23,012 nucleotides of DNA from Pseudopelobacter sp964601865 (GCA_964601865.1 CAZRPI010000052.1:1-23012); one strand, 5' to 3'; positions 1-7,289 are shown, counted from the stretch's first letter. Numbers and translations: made by a program. The notes: generated by a model from the sequence alone, not told the origin.

Positions 1-33
1 GGGTCGCTGGTTCAAATCCAGTCATCCCGACCA
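1..33 (+). tRNA. tRNA 3' end (partial), probably tRNA-Pro
   Basis: The window opens inside a tRNA. The T-arm stem-loop around TTCAAAT is followed by the acceptor strand CATCCCG, discriminator A and an encoded CCA at 31-33. The last bases of the anticodon side (GGGTCG) and the acceptor strand resemble bacterial tRNA-Pro genes. The anticodon lies outside the window, so the identity is an inference. Confidence 0.75.
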
Positions 34-41
34 TAAAATAC

Positions 42-82
42 AAAGGCGTCTGCAGGATTTCATGCAGGCGCCTTTTCTCTTT
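42..82 (+). terminator. Rho-independent terminator of the tRNA gene
   Basis: AAAGGCG-T-CTGCA pairs with TGCAG-G-CGCCTTT (13 positions including one T-G wobble) around a short loop. A T-rich tail (TTTTCTCTTT) follows. It starts 9 bases after the tRNA CCA end, as expected for tRNA transcript termination. Confidence 0.85.
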
Positions 83-130
83 ATAGTGTCAAGCTTCCTG
101 CTCCGAATACCTTCAATGTGTCTCCGTATG

Positions 131-143
131 GCCTGCGGCAGGC
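131..143. repeat. Perfect short palindrome GCCTGC-G-GCAGGC
   Basis: A 6-1-6 perfect dyad lies 22 bases upstream of the putative -35 element of the acyltransferase gene. It could be an operator or a chance GC-rich palindrome. Confidence 0.4.
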
Positions 144-165
144 GGAACGCTGCCGGACAAATACC

Positions 166-195
166 TTGACAACCCTCCCCGAATCCCCCTAGTTT
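166..195 (+). promoter_or_regulatory. Putative sigma70-type promoter for the acyltransferase gene
   Basis: There is a perfect TTGACA at 166-171 and a weak -10 (TAGTTT, 190-195) at 18-bp spacing. The start codon follows 44 bases later. The -10 is poor, so this is tentative. Confidence 0.4.
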
Positions 196-239
196 CGATG
201 AGTTGTGCACATCCATGCGGAGACAGTTCATGAGGACGT

Positions 240-1454
240 ATGTCAACATCACCTGACCCTAGCCGCGCTGTCGCCTCCTCCGGGGTGCCCGCGCCGCCGG
301 TCTCGATAGAGCAGTTCGGGTTGGGAGATCCGCGCATCAGGGAGTTCGCGGAGCTGCCGTGGCGTCTGTACCGCAACGATCCCTGCTGGACTCCGCCGCT
401 CAACGCCGACCTGCTGGGCAGCCGTCTGCTGGGCGCCCGTGGATTGCTGACTCCTGATCATCCGTATCACCGGTCAGCCGAGGTCACCCACTTCCTCGCC
501 CGCCGCGGCGGAAAAGCCGTCGGACGGATCTCGGCGGCGATCAACCGGCGTTTCAACGACTACTACGGCTTGAGGCTCGGCTTCTTCGGTTTTTTCGAGG
601 TGGAAGAGGACTATGGCACCGCGGCGGCGCTCCTGGATGCCGCCAGGGGATGGCTCGCCGCCAGGGGGATGACCGTCGTGCGCGGTCCGGGCGAGTATTC
701 CAACGCCACCCATGAACGGCAGGGCGTGCTGGTGGACGGGTTCGAATATCCGCCGACGGTCGAGCTGACCCATAACCCGCCCTACTACGCCGGAATGCTG
801 GAGCGGTACGGCTTTACCAAGGTCAGGGATTACCACGCCTACCTCATCGATGTCTCCGCTATCCCCGTCCGCCGCTTCGAAAAGCTTGGAGAAGCGGTGC
901 GCCGTCGCGGCAAGGTTACGACCCGCCCCATCGATTTCAAACATTTCACGGATGAAGTCCGCCTCATCATCAGGATCTACAACCGGGCGTGGGCCGATAA
1001 CTGGGGATTCCTGCCGCTCACCGACGACGAGGCCGTGGTTCTGGCCAATTCGTTGCGGCCCATAGCCGACCCCGGTTTCGTGCGCTTTGCCTATGTTGAC
1101 GACGAGCCGGCCGCGGTGATCGGCGCCCTGCCCGATCCCAACTGGGCGCTGCGCCCCCGCTGGGGGAGCCCGTTGGGCAATTCGGACCCGGTCAGAATCG
1201 GACGGCTGTATCTCCTGCGGCGCCGGATTCCCATCGTCCGCTTCATCTTCTTCGGCGTCCTGCCCCCGTACCGCCAGATGGGAATCGACGCGCTCCTGTT
1301 CTGGGAGACCTTTCGCCACGGAGCCCCCAAGGGGTACCGCCAGGTCGAGGCTTCCATGCTCCTCGAAGACAATCACCTGATGATCAGGGCCGCCGAGTCG
1401 CTGGGGGGGCGTCGCTACAAGACCTGGCGCATCTACGAGATGGGCATTGTCTGA
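240..1454 (+). CDS. GNAT-fold N-acyltransferase, YghO / bacterial ceramide synthase-like
   Basis: A 404-residue soluble protein. The pattern 'LPWRLYRNDPCWTPPL' (about 39-54), a 'GRISAAIN' strand (about 95-102), 'GFFGFFE' (about 114-120) and 'RGPGEYSNATHE' (about 148-159) are typical of the YghO family of GNAT-fold acyltransferases. A second GNAT-like core lies in the C-terminal half ('FFGVLPPYRQMGIDALL', about 338-354). Members of this family include the bacterial ceramide synthase that N-acylates 3-ketosphinganine or sphinganine. Here the gene faces, tail to tail, a reductase and a serine-palmitoyltransferase-like gene, which supports a lipid N-acylation role. The substrate is inferred. The ATG at 240 has a GAGGA-type ribosome site a few bases upstream and its own promoter candidate. 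A different amine substrate remains possible. Confidence 0.75.
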   Translation: MSTSPDPSRAVASSGVPAPPVSIEQFGLGDPRIREFAELPWRLYRNDPCWTPPLNADLLGSRLLGARGLLTPDHPYHRSAEVTHFLARRGGKAVGRISAAINRRFNDYYGLRLGFFGFFEVEEDYGTAAALLDAARGWLAARGMTVVRGPGEYSNATHERQGVLVDGFEYPPTVELTHNPPYYAGMLERYGFTKVRDYHAYLIDVSAIPVRRFEKLGEAVRRRGKVTTRPIDFKHFTDEVRLIIRIYNRAWADNWGFLPLTDDEAVVLANSLRPIADPGFVRFAYVDDEPAAVIGALPDPNWALRPRWGSPLGNSDPVRIGRLYLLRRRIPIVRFIFFGVLPPYRQMGIDALLFWETFRHGAPKGYRQVEASMLLEDNHLMIRAAESLGGRRYKTWRIYEMGIV

Positions 1455-1655
1455 TTGGGCGTAATCATTCCGGTTCAGCTCGCCTTGTATCACGGCAGTT
1501 GGGTCTGCCTGCCTTCGGCAGGACGTGCAAATCCAAGGCTCATTTCGCTACAGCCGATAAACTCAGCCCCTGGGCTTCAGACAGTAGCGGCTGCTGGCAC
1601 TCCATTCGCTGGGGATTACGACGCAATACCCCTGATGCGCTCTTTCCCTTGTGCC
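1455..1655. other. Convergent intergenic stretch with stem-loops
   Basis: This 201-bp stretch separates the convergent acyltransferase and SDR genes. It holds a perfect hairpin CCTGCC-TTC-GGCAGG at 1508-1522 and further dyads (CAGCCG/CGGCTG with an inner AGCCC/GGGCT). There is no T-tract, so these are not classic terminators. No convincing reading frame was found. Confidence 0.5.
1508..1522. terminator. Hairpin between convergent genes
   Basis: Six perfect base pairs (CCTGCC/GGCAGG) enclose TTC, 54 bases after the acyltransferase stop. It lacks a U-tract on either strand, so it may protect 3' ends rather than terminate transcription. Confidence 0.35.
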
Positions 1656-2459
1656 TCACAATCCGTAATGGCGGGCGACGATGCGGTTCAGCAGCCCGGA
1701 GGGGAGAATCTTCCCGATGGCGGCGAACAGGGTCTGCTCCATCCTCCCCACCGTGTAGCGGACTTTGGGCGATTTCTTCTCCATTATCCCCTCGATCAGC
1801 CGTGCCACGAGGATCGGAGCGGCGCCCCGGCGTTCATCCCTCTCCATCCGAACGACGGCGCGGGAAAACTGGGCCCGGTACGGGGAGTCCCCCCGTGAGG
1901 CCGCGCAGGTGCGGCGGTTCCCCGTAAAACCGGTGGCGAAATCGCCGGGGCAGATGATGGAGACCCGGACGTTGAAGGGCGCCAGTTCCAGCCTCAGGGA
2001 CTCGGTCAGCCCCATCAGGGCGAACTTGGTCGCCGAGTAGACCCCCTGGAACGGGAGCCCCAGCATTCCTCCGATCGAGCCGATGTTGATGATCAGGCCT
2101 CCTCCGGCCTGCCGCATGGACGGCGCAACCTCCCTGATCATGCTGAGGGCGCCGAAGAAATTGGTATCGAACTGCGCCCTGCTCTCCCCGTCGGAACACT
2201 CCTCGACAGCCCCCGCGATGCCGTAACCGGCGTTGTTCACCAGCACGTCGAGCCTTTTCTCCCTGGCCAGTATTTCCCGCACCACGGAGCGGACGGAATC
2301 TCCGTCCGTCACATCCAGTCTCAGCTCCCGGAACGGGGGTTTCTCCGGCAGCGTCCTTCTGCTGCAGCCGTATACCGTATGGCCGCGTCCGGCCAGATAC
2401 TCCGCGCATGTCCTCCCGATCCCGGAGGATGCGCCTGTTATGACAACCACCTGTCCCAT
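1656..2459 (-). CDS. Short-chain dehydrogenase/reductase, candidate 3-ketosphinganine reductase
   Basis: A 267-residue classical SDR. It has the nucleotide-binding TGASSGIG (8-15), NNAG (75-78), and the catalytic tetrad N100, S128, Y141, K145 in 'YSATK'. A PGDFATGF segment follows. The active site is complete. The gene lies downstream of the serine-palmitoyltransferase-like gene in the same direction, 130 bp away, and SDRs reduce 3-ketosphinganine in the eukaryotic sphingolipid pathway. That makes reduction of a 3-keto long-chain base the favoured role, but the ceramide reductase described in Caulobacter is, as I recall, a different (extended) SDR type, so the substrate is an inference. The ATG at 2459 has CAGAGGA upstream. 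A general ketoacyl or steroid-type SDR cannot be excluded. Confidence 0.85.
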   Translation of the reverse strand: MGQVVVITGASSGIGRTCAEYLAGRGHTVYGCSRRTLPEKPPFRELRLDVTDGDSVRSVVREILAREKRLDVLVNNAGYGIAGAVEECSDGESRAQFDTNFFGALSMIREVAPSMRQAGGGLIINIGSIGGMLGLPFQGVYSATKFALMGLTESLRLELAPFNVRVSIICPGDFATGFTGNRRTCAASRGDSPYRAQFSRAVVRMERDERRGAAPILVARLIEGIMEKKSPKVRYTVGRMEQTLFAAIGKILPSGLLNRIVARHYGL

Positions 2460-2499
2460 GAATCCTCTGCTCAGCGTAACGTCCGCACATTCTGATAAT

Positions 2500-2520
2500 C
2501 CCCTCCCGCCAAGGGAGGGG
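2500..2520. repeat. Perfect GC hairpin between oxoamine synthase and SDR
   Basis: CCCCTCCC and GGGAGGGG (8 perfect pairs) enclose 5 bases in the 130-bp gap between two same-strand genes. No T-tract follows on the minus strand. It could act as an mRNA-stability or attenuation element that sets the SDR dosage. Confidence 0.5.
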
Positions 2521-2589
2521 AAGGCTTTATGTGGATTGCATTGTCCCTGCTTATGGTTACTGTTCAGCAGACATGCCGCGGCTGTTTTT

Positions 2590-3786
2590 TCAGTTCTTAT
2601 CCCCCACGATCCCCAGTTTGACGGCGCAGGACTGCAGCCTGTCCAGCGCCTTGTCGATATGGTCCCTGGTGTGGTTGGCGGTCAGCGAAAACCTGATCAT
2701 GGAGTGCTCCCTGGCAACCGCCGGGGCGAGCACCGGGTTGACGAACACCCCTTCGTCCAGAAGCATCCTTGTCAGCTGCATGGTCTTTGTTTCGTCGCCG
2801 ATATGGATGGGTATGATGGGGGTTTCGGACCTGCCGGTATCGAAGCCGCGGCTCTTCAGCCCCTCCAGGGCGTACAGGGAGATGTCCCACAGATGCCGTA
2901 TCCGCTCCGGCTCGGCCAGCATCAGGTCGATGGCCGCCGAAACCGTGGCCGCGCACGAGGGGGTCATGCTCGCGCTGAACAGGAGGGACCTGGCGTGGTG
3001 CCTGAGATAGTTGACCGTGTCCGCGTCGCAGGCAACGAAGCCGCCGACCGAGGCGAGGGTTTTGCTGAAGGTGCCCATGATGAGATCAACCCTGTCAATA
3101 AGGCCGAAGTGGCATGGGCTCCCCTCACCCCGGGGACCCAGCACCCCGATGGCGTGGGCGTCGTCCACCATTACGGCGGCGGAATACTTTTCCGCCAGAG
3201 CCGTGATTTCGGGAAGCCTGGCGATATCGCCGTCCATGCTGAATATGCCGTCAACTACGATCAGTGCGAGCCGGTCTCCGCCGCATTGCCGGAGCTTCTC
3301 CTCCAGCGATTCCATGCGGTTGTGCTCGTACTTGATCGCTTTGGCGAAGGAGAGCCTCGCGCCGTCGATGAGGGATGCGTGGTCGAATTCGTCCAGCAGG
3401 ATGCGGTCGGAGTGGCCGGCAAGGGCCGACAGGAGTCCCAGATTCGTCTGGTATCCGGTGCTGAAACAGAGGGCGGCCTCCTTTCCCACCAGTCGCGCCA
3501 GCTTTTCCTCCAGCTCCACATGGAGATCCAGAGTTCCGTTCAGGATCCGGGAGCCGGAACAGCCGGCGCCGTACTTGTCGATGGCCCTTTTGGCCGCTTC
3601 CTTGACGAGAGGGTGGTTTGACAGGCCGAGGTAGTTGTTGGAACCGAACATGAGAACTTTTCTGCCGCCTACGATGGCCTCGGTGTCCTGTTCGGATTCC
3701 ACGATCCGGTAGAAGGGGTAGATCCCCGCGTTCATTGCCAGTTGCGGCAGATTATAGGCGGCCGTTCTGGCCTGAATGATTCCCAT
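2590..3786 (-). CDS. spt: Serine palmitoyltransferase-like alpha-oxoamine synthase (PLP)
   Basis: A 398-residue PLP enzyme of the AOS family, which condenses an amino acid with an acyl thioester. PLP-site residues are visible: H136 (stacking His in 'DHAS'), D208 and H211 ('VDDAH'), and Schiff-base lysine K242 in 'GTFSKTLASVGG'. Features closer to serine palmitoyltransferase than to BioF, KBL or ALAS include 'GSRILNGTLDLH' (78-89), 'LFSASMTPS' (269-277), 'HLW' near 300, and R365 in 'MIRFSL', at the position of the SPT-specific arginine in Sphingomonas. No membrane anchor is present, as in soluble bacterial SPTs. The ATG at 3786 has an AAGGTGA site. It heads a run with the SDR. The alternatives are 2-amino-3-ketobutyrate CoA ligase (no Tdh partner here) or BioF (no biotin genes here). 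Confidence 0.75.
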   Translation of the reverse strand: MGIIQARTAAYNLPQLAMNAGIYPFYRIVESEQDTEAIVGGRKVLMFGSNNYLGLSNHPLVKEAAKRAIDKYGAGCSGSRILNGTLDLHVELEEKLARLVGKEAALCFSTGYQTNLGLLSALAGHSDRILLDEFDHASLIDGARLSFAKAIKYEHNRMESLEEKLRQCGGDRLALIVVDGIFSMDGDIARLPEITALAEKYSAAVMVDDAHAIGVLGPRGEGSPCHFGLIDRVDLIMGTFSKTLASVGGFVACDADTVNYLRHHARSLLFSASMTPSCAATVSAAIDLMLAEPERIRHLWDISLYALEGLKSRGFDTGRSETPIIPIHIGDETKTMQLTRMLLDEGVFVNPVLAPAVAREHSMIRFSLTANHTRDHIDKALDRLQSCAVKLGIVGDKN

Positions 3787-3832
3787 TCGTCGTCACCTTG
3801 TCATGAAAAATAAAGCTGTAAAACAAAAACCC

Positions 3833-3893
3833 GAATCCGTGACGTCTCCATGCCTCCGCTAGCCCGGAAGGCCTCTGCCTTTACGTTTCAGGA
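3833..3893 (+). repeat. Direct repeat copy A (partner at 5624-5682)
   Basis: About 60 bp, with few differences from 5624-5682. The core 3861-3893 contains CCGGAAGGCCTCTGCCT and GTTTCAGGA, and GAAGGC-CTCT-GCCTTt can form a small hairpin. The two copies lie on either side of the radical SAM gene. Confidence 0.7.
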
Positions 3894-3971
3894 TATGACG
3901 GAGTGCCCGTCGGAGGACCGGCAAAGTGAACGGCATGTCGCGGCACGGCGGCATTCCGATGTCACGGATTC
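3833..3971. repeat. Intergenic element bounded by 14-bp inverted repeats
   Basis: GAATCCGTGACGTC (3833-3846) and GATGTCACGGATTC (3958-3971) are inverted copies with one mismatch. They enclose 111 bp that includes the copy-A core of a repeat shared with 5624-5682. It fills nearly the whole gap between the oxoamine synthase and radical SAM genes. The structure resembles a small non-autonomous repeat, but target-site duplications were not established. Confidence 0.6.
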
Positions 3972-3980
3972 ACGCATTAA

Positions 3981-5411
3981 TTAAAGATCGGCTCTCCAAT
4001 CCCGGGACCTGCCGGTGATGAGGCGACGGAACAGGTTCAGCACCACCACGGACTCGCAGGAGAGGAAGCCCCGGAAGAAATGCTTCAGGAAAAAATTGCC
4101 GTGCCTGACCAGGGGCCACAGGGCCTTCGCGAACTCGCCGGCCGAGATGCTCCAGAGTTCCTCCCGGCTCAGATGCCTGGTCCGGACGTTGCACTGGTAG
4201 CCGTCGTATCTGCTGAAATCGTCCGCATTTTCCACCAGCCCCTCCGCCAGGAGCTGGTCGCGGATCTCGGTCTTGGGATAGGGCGTTATGAACTGGCAGT
4301 AGAGGGTGTCCGGACGCATGCTCAGAAGGCTCCTGAAGCTGTTGCGCAGCGACTCCCTCGTATCATCGGGGAAGCCGATGATAAACAGGGCGTTGACCCC
4401 CATGCGGTGTTTCTTGAGCAGTCTCATCGCCTCGCGGTTGATCTCGATGCTGGTGGCTTTTTTCATGAACTTGATGGCAGCCGGGTCCATGGACTCCAGT
4501 CCCAGATTGATGATTCTGATGTTCGCCCGTTCCATGAGCGCGACCAGGTCCGGGTTCCTGGCGATGCCGTAGGCGCTTGCCTGGATGGCGTACATCATGG
4601 AGGTGAGGCCGCTGTCGATGATTGCCCGGCAGATGGCGCTCAGGTGTTCCCTGTCATAGGTGATGTTGTCGTCCGAGAAGAAGACGGTTTCCACGCCGGA
4701 GTCCCGCATCCTTTTCAGGTCGCTGATGATCCGCTCCACCGGAAAGCGCCTGAATGTCTGGCCGTACATCTTTCTGATGGAGCAGAAGTTGCACTGAAGG
4801 GGGCAGCCTCTGGAGGTCTCCGTCACATCGATGCGTTTTCGGAACAGATGGAATCCGGTTTCCAGCCGGGCGCTCCGGTCAGGAAGGGGGAGGCTGCCAA
4901 GATCGGTCAGGGGGCGGGGCTCGTTATGGCGCCACTCTCCGCTGGTATCGCGCCAGCTCAGTCCCCTGACCGCCCCGAAATCACCCCCGGGCGCGGCAAG
5001 GGCGCCCACAAGTTCGCGGAATGTCTTCTCCCCCTCTCCGCGCACCATGAAATCGATGGGAACATCGGAAGTCTCCCCGGCAATTTCCCGGTACATCAGG
5101 GTCACATGGTACCCCCCGGCAACGAGCCTGACCCCGGGCAGCCTGGCGCGGATCAGGGAGGCGATGCGGATCAGGGTACCGTACTGGAAGGTCATGGCAC
5201 TCAGGCCCACCAGGTCCGGCTTGAACGCGTCCAGGTGGGAGAGAAGGGATTTTTTCAGTTTCTCCTTCACCAGCACGAGATCCAGCACGCGCACATCGTG
5301 CTGCCCCGTCCCCACGGAAGCGGCCAATGAGGCGAGGGCGAGGTTCGGCAGCCTCATCACCGGATCCAGCATGTCAACCGTATCGGGCATGGCGATCAGC
5401 AGTATTTTCAA
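3981..5411 (-). CDS. B12-binding-domain radical SAM protein
   Basis: A 476-residue protein. Residues 1-140 form a cobalamin-binding-type Rossmann domain ('MKILLIAMPD', 'PDLVGLSAMTFQYG', 'GGYHVT', 'MVRGEGEKTF'). The radical SAM core begins about residue 195 with the [4Fe-4S] cysteines C203, C207 and C210 in 'TSRGCPLQCNFC', followed by 'FSDDNI'. No DxHxxG B12-ligand motif is apparent, which is common in this class. These enzymes carry out methylations, ring formations or lipid and cofactor tailoring, and the substrate cannot be read from sequence. The start is a TTG at 5411 preceded by GGAG; it restores the usual MKILLI terminus that the first ATG would remove. It lies upstream of the oxoamine synthase on the same strand, separated by about 194 bp of repeat, so co-transcription is possible but not assured. 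Confidence 0.85.
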   Translation of the reverse strand: MKILLIAMPDTVDMLDPVMRLPNLALASLAASVGTGQHDVRVLDLVLVKEKLKKSLLSHLDAFKPDLVGLSAMTFQYGTLIRIASLIRARLPGVRLVAGGYHVTLMYREIAGETSDVPIDFMVRGEGEKTFRELVGALAAPGGDFGAVRGLSWRDTSGEWRHNEPRPLTDLGSLPLPDRSARLETGFHLFRKRIDVTETSRGCPLQCNFCSIRKMYGQTFRRFPVERIISDLKRMRDSGVETVFFSDDNITYDREHLSAICRAIIDSGLTSMMYAIQASAYGIARNPDLVALMERANIRIINLGLESMDPAAIKFMKKATSIEINREAMRLLKKHRMGVNALFIIGFPDDTRESLRNSFRSLLSMRPDTLYCQFITPYPKTEIRDQLLAEGLVENADDFSRYDGYQCNVRTRHLSREELWSISAGEFAKALWPLVRHGNFFLKHFFRGFLSCESVVVLNLFRRLITGRSRDWRADL

Positions 5412-5441
5412 GGCAGCTCCGTTCTACGGTGTTTCCGCTTC

Positions 5442-5447
5442 ATTATA
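5442..5447 (-). promoter_or_regulatory. Putative -10 element for the radical SAM gene
   Basis: A perfect TATAAT on the minus strand lies about 30 bases upstream of the TTG start, in an AT-rich pocket (TTGTAAAATATAAT). No good -35 hexamer is visible at 16-18 bp. Confidence 0.4.
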
Positions 5448-5623
5448 TTTTACAACCATGAGGGGCCATGCGCATCTGGAGCCCGGCAGATTTCGCGAAC
5501 CGGGCCGGATTTTCCCACCCATTTACTTTTGCCGTTTCCTGCGACAGTATGGTGAGAGAACGGGAGCTGGCGAACGCAACGGTGGATTGTTGTTATGGTA
5601 AAATCATCACATTGTCAACAGCC

Positions 5624-5682
5624 TGAATCCGACGCCCCATGACTCCGCCAGTCCGGAAGGCCTCTGCCTTCGCGTTTCAGGA
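5624..5682 (+). repeat. Direct repeat copy B (partner at 3833-3893)
   Basis: Aligns with copy A through GAATCC, GACG, CATG, CTCCGC and the core CCGGAAGGCCTCTGCCTT..CGTTTCAGGA. Similarity stops after TTTCAGGA, so copy B lacks the right-hand inverted arm seen in copy A. GAAGGC-CTCT-GCCTTC forms a perfect 6-bp hairpin here. Confidence 0.7.
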
Positions 5683-5708
5683 GAGGTGGCTATCCAGAAT
5701 TCGGAATC

Positions 5709-5827
5709 CAGGAGTCGGAATGCAGAAGAAAAAAATCATTCTACTGATCCGGTTGATTCAGTCGTTCCGCGCTCGAAGGTGCGGAAGATTCAGGTTTTTT
5801 CGTTTATATTCAGAATTCCGGCTCCTG
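5709..5827. repeat. Imperfect inverted repeat, 13-bp arms
   Basis: CAGGAGTCGGAAT (5709-5721) and ATTCCGGCTCCTG (5815-5827) are inverted with one mismatch and enclose 93 bp. Fragments of the same words (GAATTCGG, GCTCCTGACT) recur nearby and at 7451-7460. This suggests a degenerate dispersed repeat. Confidence 0.55.
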
Positions 5828-5981
5828 ACTGCTGAACGGTTACCAGGAGATAACCGGCAGAGTGAAAGGTTCGTCACGATACTGCGATATGCGAACCCCG
5901 GTTCCGCGGGAAGAGGGTATGTGTGATCGGAATTAATATGGCAGCAGCCGCCGGCGGGGCGGTGATTGGCGGAGGGAGTTG

Positions 5982-7289
5982 ATGGGACATCTTGCCGGAA
6001 AGGATGTTTTCAGGGAACTGGGGAGGAAGCTGGACGGCCTTGAGATCCGGGTTCCCTGGAACGACAGGCTGTACGCGGTCCTGAAGGAGTTGTATTCGCC
6101 GGAAGAGGCCGAGGTGGTCGCAAGGATGCCCTATGGCCTCTCCACGGTGGCCCGGCTGGAGCTGGCGACCGGTTACGACTCCCTTCGCCTGCGGCGGTTG
6201 CTGGATGGGATGACGGCGAAGGGTCTGGTGATGGACCTGTGGCTCGAAGGGGAGTACCGCTACACCCCTTCCCCCATGATCGTCGGCCTGTTCGAATTCA
6301 CCATGATGAGGGTGGGGCCGGACCTGAACACCGCGGAGTGGGCCAGGCTGATGATCGATTACATGAACGACTCCTTCTACCAGGCCAACTGGGGCGAAGG
6401 GAGCCGGTTCACCATGTTCCGGGCATTGGCCTACGAGGAGGCGGTGCGGAAGTCGGAATACGCCGAGATTCTGGATTACGAGAAGGCCTCGGAACTGGTG
6501 GCGCGGGGCGGGAGGTATTCCATCGGCATCTGCAGTTGCCGTCACGAGAAGCTGCATCTGGGTGAGAAGCAGTGCGACGTTCCCCTGGAGTCGTGCTCCC
6601 ACTTCGGCTATGCGGCCGACATGATGATCAGGAACAAACTGGCGCGGGAAGTGACGCGGCGGGAGATGGAGGATCATTTCGCCCGGTCCCGGGAGCTGGG
6701 GCTGGTGCTGACGGCCGACAACGTGCGCAACAAAATGAGATTCGTCTGCCACTGCTGTTCCTGCTGCTGCTATCTCCTGCAGGGGATCAGCAGGCACGGC
6801 TTCACCAGCATCATCGTCACTTCCGGCTTTCTGGCCGGAATCGATAACGAAGCCTGCACCGGCTGCGGCAAATGCGCCAAAGCCTGTCCCATCGGCGCCA
6901 TAGCCATGGTTGGCGTGGAGAAGGTGGGGGCGAAACCCAGGCGGGACGCGGTTGTGGACACCTCCATCTGTCTCGGTTGCGGTGTCTGCGCCCTGAAGTG
7001 TCCCGTTGGCGCCTGCACTCTGACGAGGCGGGAACGGAGGATCATCCCGCCTGAAAGCACCTTCGAGCGCGTCATGCTGCACAGCCTGGAACAGGGAACC
7101 CTGCAGAACCTGCTGTTCGACGATCCGGGCAGGATCGACCAGAAATTTCTGCGCGCCTTCGTGGGCGCGTTTCTCATGCTCCCGCCGGTGAAAAGGGCGC
7201 TCCTGAGCGACACCCTGCGCTCCGCTTTCCTGGGCGTGCTGAAAAGCGGGGTCAGGTGGCAGGGAAGGGGATGGGCGCTGGAGTTGTGA
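5982..7289 (+). CDS. Cysteine-rich 4Fe-4S dicluster protein
   Basis: A 435-residue cytoplasmic protein. The N-terminal 90 or so residues look like a winged-helix ('LYSPEEAEVVARMPYGLSTVARL', 'LLDGMTAKGLV'). Two ferredoxin-type clusters follow: C292-x2-C295-x2-C298-x3-C302-P and C330-x2-C333-x2-C336-x3-C340-P. Two further cysteine groups precede them: C184, C186, C198, C205 and the dense 'CHCCSCCC' at 256-263, which could bind another metal centre. This layout is seen in uncharacterised anaerobe iron-sulfur proteins. An electron-transfer or redox-sensing role is inferred, and no partner enzyme is adjacent. The ATG at 5982 was chosen because GGAGGGA lies 4-10 bases upstream; an in-frame TTG precedes it by one codon. 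Confidence 0.85.
   Translation: MGHLAGKDVFRELGRKLDGLEIRVPWNDRLYAVLKELYSPEEAEVVARMPYGLSTVARLELATGYDSLRLRRLLDGMTAKGLVMDLWLEGEYRYTPSPMIVGLFEFTMMRVGPDLNTAEWARLMIDYMNDSFYQANWGEGSRFTMFRALAYEEAVRKSEYAEILDYEKASELVARGGRYSIGICSCRHEKLHLGEKQCDVPLESCSHFGYAADMMIRNKLAREVTRREMEDHFARSRELGLVLTADNVRNKMRFVCHCCSCCCYLLQGISRHGFTSIIVTSGFLAGIDNEACTGCGKCAKACPIGAIAMVGVEKVGAKPRRDAVVDTSICLGCGVCALKCPVGACTLTRRERRIIPPESTFERVMLHSLEQGTLQNLLFDDPGRIDQKFLRAFVGAFLMLPPVKRALLSDTLRSAFLGVLKSGVRWQGRGWALEL

Larger units (their letters stand above)
5448..5981. other. Long non-coding stretch with repeats
   Basis: Over 500 bp between the divergent radical SAM and ferredoxin genes show no credible protein gene. The stretch contains repeat copy B (5624-5682), an inverted repeat (5709-5721 / 5815-5827), and a 14-codon reading frame from ATG 5938 whose TGA overlaps the ferredoxin ATG. 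The rest shows no recognised features. Confidence 0.5.

Noticed and set aside
474..1493. Long minus-strand open frame (339 codons) opposite the acyltransferase
   Set aside because: It mirrors the real gene; its residues are low-complexity (many Pro, Gly, Arg) with no family motif, as expected of GC-rich antisense frames.
2233..3621. Plus-strand 462-codon frame across the SDR and oxoamine synthase
   Set aside because: Spans two real minus-strand genes and their spacer; no domain seen.
2590..3786. Reading the oxoamine synthase as BioF or KBL
   Set aside because: No biotin or threonine-degradation genes are adjacent, and FSASMTPS, the R365 context and the C-terminal pattern fit SPT better. Kept as an alternative in the entry.
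4080..5330. Plus-strand 416-codon frame opposite the radical SAM gene
   Set aside because: No recognisable motif; the opposite strand holds the clear CxxxCxxC protein.
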